From the NCBI GenBank assembly GCA_964023205.1, contig OZ026844.1, forward strand, positions 26,944,934 through 27,008,933: 64,000 nucleotides of DNA, read 5' to 3'. The stretch's first letter is position 1, and the number at the start of each line of letters is the position of its first letter. Shown piece by piece: positions 59,701-64,000 of the stretch. Position numbers and translations under genes: made by a program. This stretch comes from Lutraria lutraria. Taxonomy: Eukaryota; Mollusca; Bivalvia; Venerida; Mactridae. The notes under the pieces are model-generated. The model had not been told where the DNA came from, made no database searches, and saw only the letters and a list, made by a program, of their open reading frames with translations.

Positions 59701-62700
59701 CTCAAGAAATCACTGTAATGATTGGATTATCATGAAACCTCGTCAGAATGTTTGTCTTTATAATATCTTGGACAAGTTGGAACTTGGGTCGTCTGGGGTC
59801 AAAAACTACCCAGGGGGTCAGTTGATTTCAACAACAACTAGTTGACAGTTGGGGTAGATAACTTTTTACCATGACAAATATTTTCTCTTGATTAAATTAT
59901 CTCTTAGTGTTAAGATACTCAGGTGGCAGATACAGGGCCATCATGGCCCTCTTGTTTGAGTAGTATAATATTATGTAGGATTCAGGTTATACCAGATGAA
60001 AACTATATTACTTGGTCTTTAATTATAGTGTCTCTGTTCTCAGTGAGCGATCTAGGGCCATCTTGGTCCTCTTGTTTATTTCTTGGTTTACAAGAATTTT
60101 CATTGGCAGGTTGAAAAAAAAACTGCTTTGATGACGCAGATACAGCAGTGATAACAAATATATACCAAACTATATATGGTAGTACTACCAAATTTTGGTA
60201 GGAATGACCAGAAAGTAGCACTTGGCTACCACAAATATTGAAACAGAATTTGACTGCTTAAAACTGTGATACAACAAACAAAGTTTGGTCAGGTAAACTT
60301 GTGTAGCCACACTTTGAAGCAGTCAGATTTGTACTAAAAAATTTCGTACCTTCGGCAAAAGTAAAAATGCCAAATTGCAATTTTTATTTAACTTTTGGAA
60401 AATATTACGACCGCCACTTTCGTAAACAAAGAAATGTAAAAGTAGTGGCCTAACCAGAAGCAAAGATTTTTGTAAGGCCCAAATTAAAATGGACGCCTCT
60501 TTGGAAAGCATGTTGGTGATGGTTTCACAAGATTGCTGTGGATTTTATTGTAAAAAGCATTAGAATATGTTACTGTTCATCAATTTGCAGAGTTGCTAGT
60601 TAGGTGATATTAGTTAAAGAAAAGTGAAACTGACACCCTTAGTTACTATGGTTACCAATCATGCATTTCACTCCTTTTGAATCAGTTCTATATCTAAACT
60701 AACACATTTGTAAGGCTAAAAACCTATGTTTGTGATTATGATTACTTTATCAAGAGAAATAAGGTCAGTAAGTCTCTAAACTTCTTGGTATTTTTTTGGT
60801 AAAGATATCTTTTGTATTTCAAAGTACAATTCATCTCGAAATATTTATGAAAGATGCGAGGGCATATGGGTTTACTCTTATCATTCTGTCCTTTTGTACA
60901 TCTGAAAATCTTGAGTCATGCATATCTCCATAAGTATTAGGAAAATTGTGAAGTTATATAGAAATATTTATCAGCATATTAAGTTGTGCACTAAAGGTTT
61001 TAACTCTATCAAAGGCAGAAGACTGGAGTTATCTGCTCTTGAATTTGTATTTGGTTTTACATATACGAAAATCTTGTGTCACACAGAGTGGCGGTATCAT
61101 TCTGTGTTCCATGGACTCATTACTAGTTTACTCATCATTTTGTAAATGTGTCAAGTTTGCATGCATTTTGAATTCATCGGATGTCATGTAGTGATTATTA
61201 AAGCATTTATGATGAGTTTAGTAACACTTATTTTGTTTCTCATAGACTATTGGGGGTGGCAGCTATAACTTATAAGTAAGGAATGGGTTTATTGTTTTCA
61301 TTGTGGAAAATTTGGAATATGACACTTTATTGTAGTCTGATATTTTGCTTTACAAAATTTTGTTTTAATTGGTGCAGGGTTGAAGTTTGACATCATTATC
61401 CTGGCATTCAGTTATGTTTATACAACACTATTAATTATAATTTAAGAAATATGTATAATGACTTTTCAGTTTATAAGCTGGGTAATTTGTCATGAAAAGA
61501 GATGCAAAGATTAATTAGTGCCAGTCAATGTTGTCAAATTTTATCTGGGTATTATATAGTTTTGCTTGCTATTGTATAAATATTTGCAGTACCATATTTT
61601 AGAATTAGAAATCACTTTTTGTTTGAAATATTTTTAAATCTATTGTTTTTATATTGATATTTTTTCTGTGAGATAAAAGTGAACAGAATGTTTACTCTTA
61701 CTTTTGCAATATTTTTACCCAAAAATGTTGTAAATAAGTTAATAATAGAATGAATCATTGCAAACTTTTATTGATTTCATCAAAAGATATTATATCTTTA
61801 AAAGTCGCATGCATATTAAATTTATTATCTTCAAGTCATGGTTATATTCATGTTTACTGACATCAAGTCAGGGTCACATACTTATTTATCATTTCCTCAT
61901 AATTGTATTTCAAATTAATAGTATTTTTATACCTATAGACATGCGTTTGCTTATCAGTTTTGCTTATCAGTCATGCATTCATATTATAAAGTTAATTTCA
62001 TATTCTCCAGGCAAGCTTGAAGAATGACAGGTGCTCCCAAAATAAGCCGTACATGTCTTATAAACTGAGTAATACAACAATACTTCCAGATATGGTGATG
62101 GATGCCAAGAGGGAATATGCTTACATCATGTCAGGAAGTAAGGTACGGTTGATTCTTTAATTTAACCTAAAACAATCTGTTGATACTTTATCCCCTTAGT
62201 GTTTCTTCATGCTTAAGTTTGTCCTGAATCTGAACCCTGCCTGGTTATATGCTCCAGTATGATTCTTTTGTTTATATTGCAGTTGTGTAAAAATGATATC
62301 CCATTTAACAAAATTTACTTTAAGGTGGATCGCACTGCTGGATCGATCATTTACAAACCTGAAAAAGTCAATAATGTTACATTTTGCTGTCATGAAATAT
62401 TAAAAGATGTTGAGCGAACTCTGTAGGGGTGGCAATTTATAATGCTAAACAATGAGACATTTTTCTCTCAATCCCATCAGTAGTGAAAAAAAGGCCTGAT
62501 GCATTTTTTTTAAAATTCAGTAGAGATTCTTTGTACAATTTAGAAAACTTTTAAACAATAAAAAAAATATGGTCTTTTTTTTCTTTCTTTGCCAACTGGT
62601 CCCATAGATGCTCTATAGGGTCAAGGTCAGGGCTGCGCGACTGCCACTGTCACATGTTGATGGCATTAGCTCCTGAAATTTGTGTATCAAATTAATAACT

Positions 62701-63580
62701 TAAAGTACAAGACAATTTTAGTTTTACCCCTTTTTAATAGTTAATTAGGACTTTCTAGCACCAAACAAGTGTGCAGAATTCCAAAAACACTAATATTACA
62801 ATGTTTTTCATTACTTCAAAATACTTTATATTGTATTGTAGATATCACATATCACTAGTATCATATCACAATACGTATCGTATCAGCTGTCAGATCTGTA
62901 TCGGGACAGCCCTAAAGATAATTACATATAATTCATTAATAGTACTAAATTACTAAATCAATATTAAAATACACATTACTGGTATACACAATCAACATCA
63001 AAATGGTACTGAATTACCTAATCTATATTACAATAAACATTACTTGTATACACAATCAACATCAAAATGTATAATACAAACAATGACATTATATTATTTG
63101 ATGAAGGACATTAACAAAAGCTGGGATAAACATAAACTGACCATTTGATAGAAAAATTGTTACCAACTATAAAATTACCACCCAATTTATTAAACAATGA
63201 ATTTACAGATTCATAAAGATGGCAAAAGTGGGTAAACTTGTTTATTTAGCTACTTTAAGCTTTCTAAAACTATCACTGTAATGATAATGATGAAGATTTC
63301 TATAGAGGCAACACAGGTAGGGATAGGCCCAATGGAGCCTCTCAAAATGAACGTAACAAATGTGAAAGGTTAAAACTTCAGTATGTGGCTCTGTGCTTCA
63401 CTTCAGATAACAAAGTTCCCTCTGCAGTCTTGTCTAGTGTACACTGAATGTTCTACTTGTGTCAGTTCTCGTGACCCCCTAGGTTGTGGATGGTGTGGTG
63501 ATCACTGTAGCAAGAAAGAGGAGTGTCATGATCCTAGTGTTGTGTGGTCGCATGACACATGCAAACCATACATTAATTCT
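52613..63580 (+). CDS. Plexin-family receptor, 5' part (sema and PSI)
   Basis: Four coding exons (52613-53740, 54614-54829, 62011-62142, 63407-63580) join in phase 0 at every junction and give about 550 residues, after which the gene leaves the window. A signal peptide covers about residues 1-18. A sema domain follows to about residue 490, with cysteines at 77, 84, 110, 118, 262, 278, 333, 351 and 370 and plexin-like segments TGNLYVGGENNLICLN, LLACGTVNHGLCSL, QYVTKLIQFCLDDRYYKTY and ETPLVCHGG. An eight-cysteine PSI domain (about 501-544) comes next. Plexins are single-pass semaphorin receptors whose cytoplasmic GAP domain would lie downstream. The subtype is not assigned. The CGWCGDHC spacing in PSI also recalls MET/RON-type receptors, the main alternative. 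Confidence 0.85.
54015..54451. repeat. Dispersed repeat in plexin intron 1
   Basis: It opens with the hairpin ATGCCCCCGGCATC/GATGTCGGGCAT and ends ACCGGGGCATATGCG. Two units 159 bp apart start AGGTTAAGTAGATT and end GACTTTGACCTTGAC. Confidence 0.65.
54491..54598. mobile_element. 108-bp MITE next to plexin exon 2
   Basis: The ends TACAGTACAACCTCTCCAGA and TCTACAGAGGTTGTACTGTA are inverted repeats, and the interior also pairs (GTAGAGCAAC with TATTGCTCTAC). It is related to 8984-9090. It ends 15 bp before exon 2, so the branch point of that exon probably lies inside or beside it. Confidence 0.75.
54614..54829 (+). CDS. Plexin exon 2: late sema blades
   Basis: The acceptor ATATATTTTCAG/TTTGTTCC is followed by 72 codons, and the donor is GCGCAG/GTAAAT. 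The translation (FVPGKYCGYDASQTG, SMVLVNQQSHPIAVLGTADG, QVVKVRAQ) fits the last part of a plexin sema, where a GxxDGxVxKV strand is usual. An upstream donor (AAG/GTACGA at 54818) would also keep frame and shorten the exon by four codons. A MITE ends 15 bp before this exon. Confidence 0.85.
54830..55098. other. Start of plexin intron 2
   Basis: Intronic sequence between the exon 2 donor and the first intronic transposon, with no feature recognised. Intron 2 as a whole is 7181 bp (54830-62010) and carries at least six repeats. Confidence 0.6.
55099..56457. mobile_element. 1.36-kb foldback transposon in plexin intron 2
   Basis: The left end (TGCTATGTTACAGTACAC, GGTGGGTTTTCCAATTTCCA, CCC) is the near reverse complement of the right end (GGGTGGAAATTGGAAAACCC, GTGTACTGTACTGTAGCATA). 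The inner arms, rich in GTGACAA, GGTGGGATC and CCACCTTGACC words, keep pairing for a further 150-200 bp each side. No transposase frame is present. Confidence 0.75.
56694..56831. mobile_element. Small MITE with CAAACCTGTG/CACAGGTTTG ends
   Basis: The ends CACAGTCAAACCTGTGATCG and AACACAGGTTTGACTC are inverted repeats. Interior wording (GGTGGTCCTTATTCAGAGG) relates it to 9839-9997. It lies in plexin intron 2. Confidence 0.65.
56880..57400. repeat. Dispersed repeat with GGTCAAGGTCA motifs
   Basis: Three diverged units carry AGCTTGGA, TTTGGGGTCAG, GGTCAAGGTCA and GGAATGACTAATCTTGACT. The same wording occurs at 43626-43835. Motif copies are near 56991 (GGTCAAGGTCAAGG) and 57133. Confidence 0.65.
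57515..57850. repeat. Dispersed repeat, CTGTCTGTC/AGGTCACAC type
   Basis: It holds TGTCTGTCTGTCTGTCCC, GTAACTTGTCATTCATTGAA and GGATTT (repeated at about 57731 as TTGTCATTCATGGATGGATT), and GCTCAAGGTCACACATAGAG. The layout resembles the 41912-42680 repeat. Overlapping open frames on both strands are products of the repeat. Confidence 0.55.
57851..58711. other. Plexin intron 2, no feature
   Basis: AT-rich intronic sequence in which I recognise nothing. Confidence 0.45.
58712..59090. repeat. Dispersed repeat with ATGCCCCCTTTCT hairpin start
   Basis: It opens TTATGCCCCCTTTCTAAG then AAAAGGGGGTATA and closes TTTAGGGGGCATCCATG then TTTTACAAAC. Two units of about 135-140 bp carry AACCAATAACTAGAGACTG-like and AGATGACCCCTTTTGATTTT wording. 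Confidence 0.7.
59475..60078 (+). repeat. GAGCTC/CTCTTGTTT-family repeat, long copy, two tails
   Basis: It starts TAGCTCACATGAGCTCAGG then GTGAGCTTTTGTGATC. Two diverged units contain GTCAGAATGTT and ATCTTGGACAAGTT. The tail GCAGATACAGGGCCATCATG, GCCCTCTTGTTT (about 59927-59957) recurs at about 60047-60077 as GCGATCTAGGGCCATCTTGG, TCCTCTTGTTT. The second tail suggests tandem insertion or an internal duplication. It lies in plexin intron 2. Confidence 0.7.
60079..62010. other. Plexin intron 2, 3' part
   Basis: No exon, RNA or clear repeat is recognised before the exon 3 acceptor. Short palindromic wording (CCAAACTATATATGGTAGTA) occurs near 60165. Open frames here lack coding character. Confidence 0.45.
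62011..62142 (+). CDS. Plexin exon 3: end of sema
   Basis: The acceptor TATTCTCCAG/GCAAGC is followed by 44 codons, and the donor is AAG/GTACGG. The segment LPDMVMDAKREYAYIMSGSK matches the plexin pattern of a final sema strand (D-x-x-x-Y-x-Y-x-M-S/T) just before the PSI domain. Confidence 0.85.
62143..63406. other. Plexin intron 3
   Basis: A 1264-bp intron. Two copies of a 64-bp unit containing GTATACACAATCAACATCAA lie at about 62960-63085. GGTCAAGGTCAGGG occurs near 62618. Nothing else is supported. Confidence 0.6.
62960..63085. repeat. 64-bp tandem duplication in plexin intron 3
   Basis: CATTACTGGTATACACAATC then AACATCAAAATG is followed 64 bp later by CATTACTTGTATACACAATC then AACATCAAAATG, with similar AT-rich flanks (ACTAAATTACTAAATC and ACTGAATTACCTAATC). 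Confidence 0.8.
63407..63580 (+). CDS. Plexin exon 4: first PSI domain
   Basis: The acceptor TTCACTTCAG/ATAACA is followed by 58 codons, and the donor is AATTCT/GTAAGT. The exon encodes a whole PSI module with eight cysteines: QSCLVYTECSTCVSSRDP, GCGWCGDHCSKKEEC and HDTC. The sequence then continues into an intron and out of the window. Confidence 0.9.
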
Positions 63581-64000
63581 GTAAGTAATACATAGATAAC
63601 AGTTTTCCAGCATCTACCAGAATTTCTTGTTTTTGTGTTCTACTTGGTTGACACAGATCTCGACCAGACTGGGTTATCTTGTTTCTTAAGTGCTGAGCTT
63701 AAGTACTAGGGTCTTTAAAAATGTTCATGAAAAGCACTCAAAACACAGTCGAACCTGAGGTAGCAGCTACATGTGGATATTGGCCGTCATGTGAACATCT
63801 ATAGCACACATTTATTGATGTTAAAGACAAATATAGTCTGTAAGATATGATTGACGAATATATTTTTCACTCCTTCTTGTAATGTTGGTTTTACTGTAGT
63901 CAGGACCTCTATGATTGTATGGTTATGGTCTTGGACAAGTAGTCACCAGCTTCTCTCCACTAGGGAGTTTGAAACCCACCTAGGGTTAAATTCACATGTG
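63581..64000. other. Plexin intron 4, beginning
   Basis: Intronic sequence from the exon 4 donor to the window edge. A fragment with ACAGTCGAACCTGAGGTAGC near 63747 resembles one end of the 56694-56831 MITE family. Confidence 0.5.

Overview
This is AT-rich animal nuclear DNA with long introns, GT-AG splice sites and very dense repeat content. Several dispersed repeats are ones I associate with bivalve mollusc genomes: elements carrying TGACCTTGACCTTTGACC, elements closed by an ATGCCCC/GGGGCAT hairpin, and the family running from GAGCTC/GATCACAA to GGGCCATC/CTCTTGTTT. I therefore infer a bivalve, by recall and not by a search. Nothing here is bacterial, and there is no operon, CRISPR array or rRNA.

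Two host genes can be reconstructed exon by exon. (1) On the + strand, 52613 to beyond 63580, lie the first four coding exons of a plexin-family receptor: signal peptide, sema domain and first PSI domain, about 550 residues, every splice junction in phase 0. The gene runs off the right edge. (2) On the - strand, 41129 down to 33757, lies a seven-exon gene that I could join only by following splice phases. It encodes a lysine-rich N-terminus with an NLS-like patch, a Myb/SANT-like domain split over two exons, then a region that by recall resembles the DUF6589-type, probably transposon-derived, proteins of invertebrates. It carries three lesions (a 1-bp deletion and two in-frame stops) and loses similarity abruptly at its 3' end, so it looks like a decaying copy. 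A second, intronless, broken coding remnant lies at 30733-31193 (+). Candidate promoters for the two larger genes lie back to back: an ATGGCGGC element near 41570 (- strand) and a TCTCGCGAGA element with a downstream splice donor near 45372-45607 (+ strand).

Layout: 1-1010 unique sequence and a two-unit repeat; 1557-2165 a near-perfect 29-bp minisatellite (21 copies); 2166-13100 AT-rich non-coding DNA with small foldback elements and a 1-kb-spaced duplication; 13131-13361 a 33-bp minisatellite grown inside a TTCATGAA-rich module; 17153-20580 a 38-bp minisatellite of about 90 units with higher-order structure; 21357-23512 a mariner-like element with a nested repeat; 23867-26600 several dispersed repeats; 27370-29615 duplicated segments and a TTCATGAA-rich foldback; 30733-31193 the intronless pseudogene; 32063 a tRNA-like sequence; 33757-41129 the Myb/DUF6589-like pseudogene with repeats in its introns; 41912-44715 a repeat and a tandem segmental duplication; 46836-49596 three mobile elements in a row; 51180-51400 a CCAAT/TATA cluster; 52546-63580 the plexin 5' half, with MITEs in introns 1 and 2.

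Most of the sequence between these genes is non-coding. Other short open frames have no coding character that I can see and are omitted.
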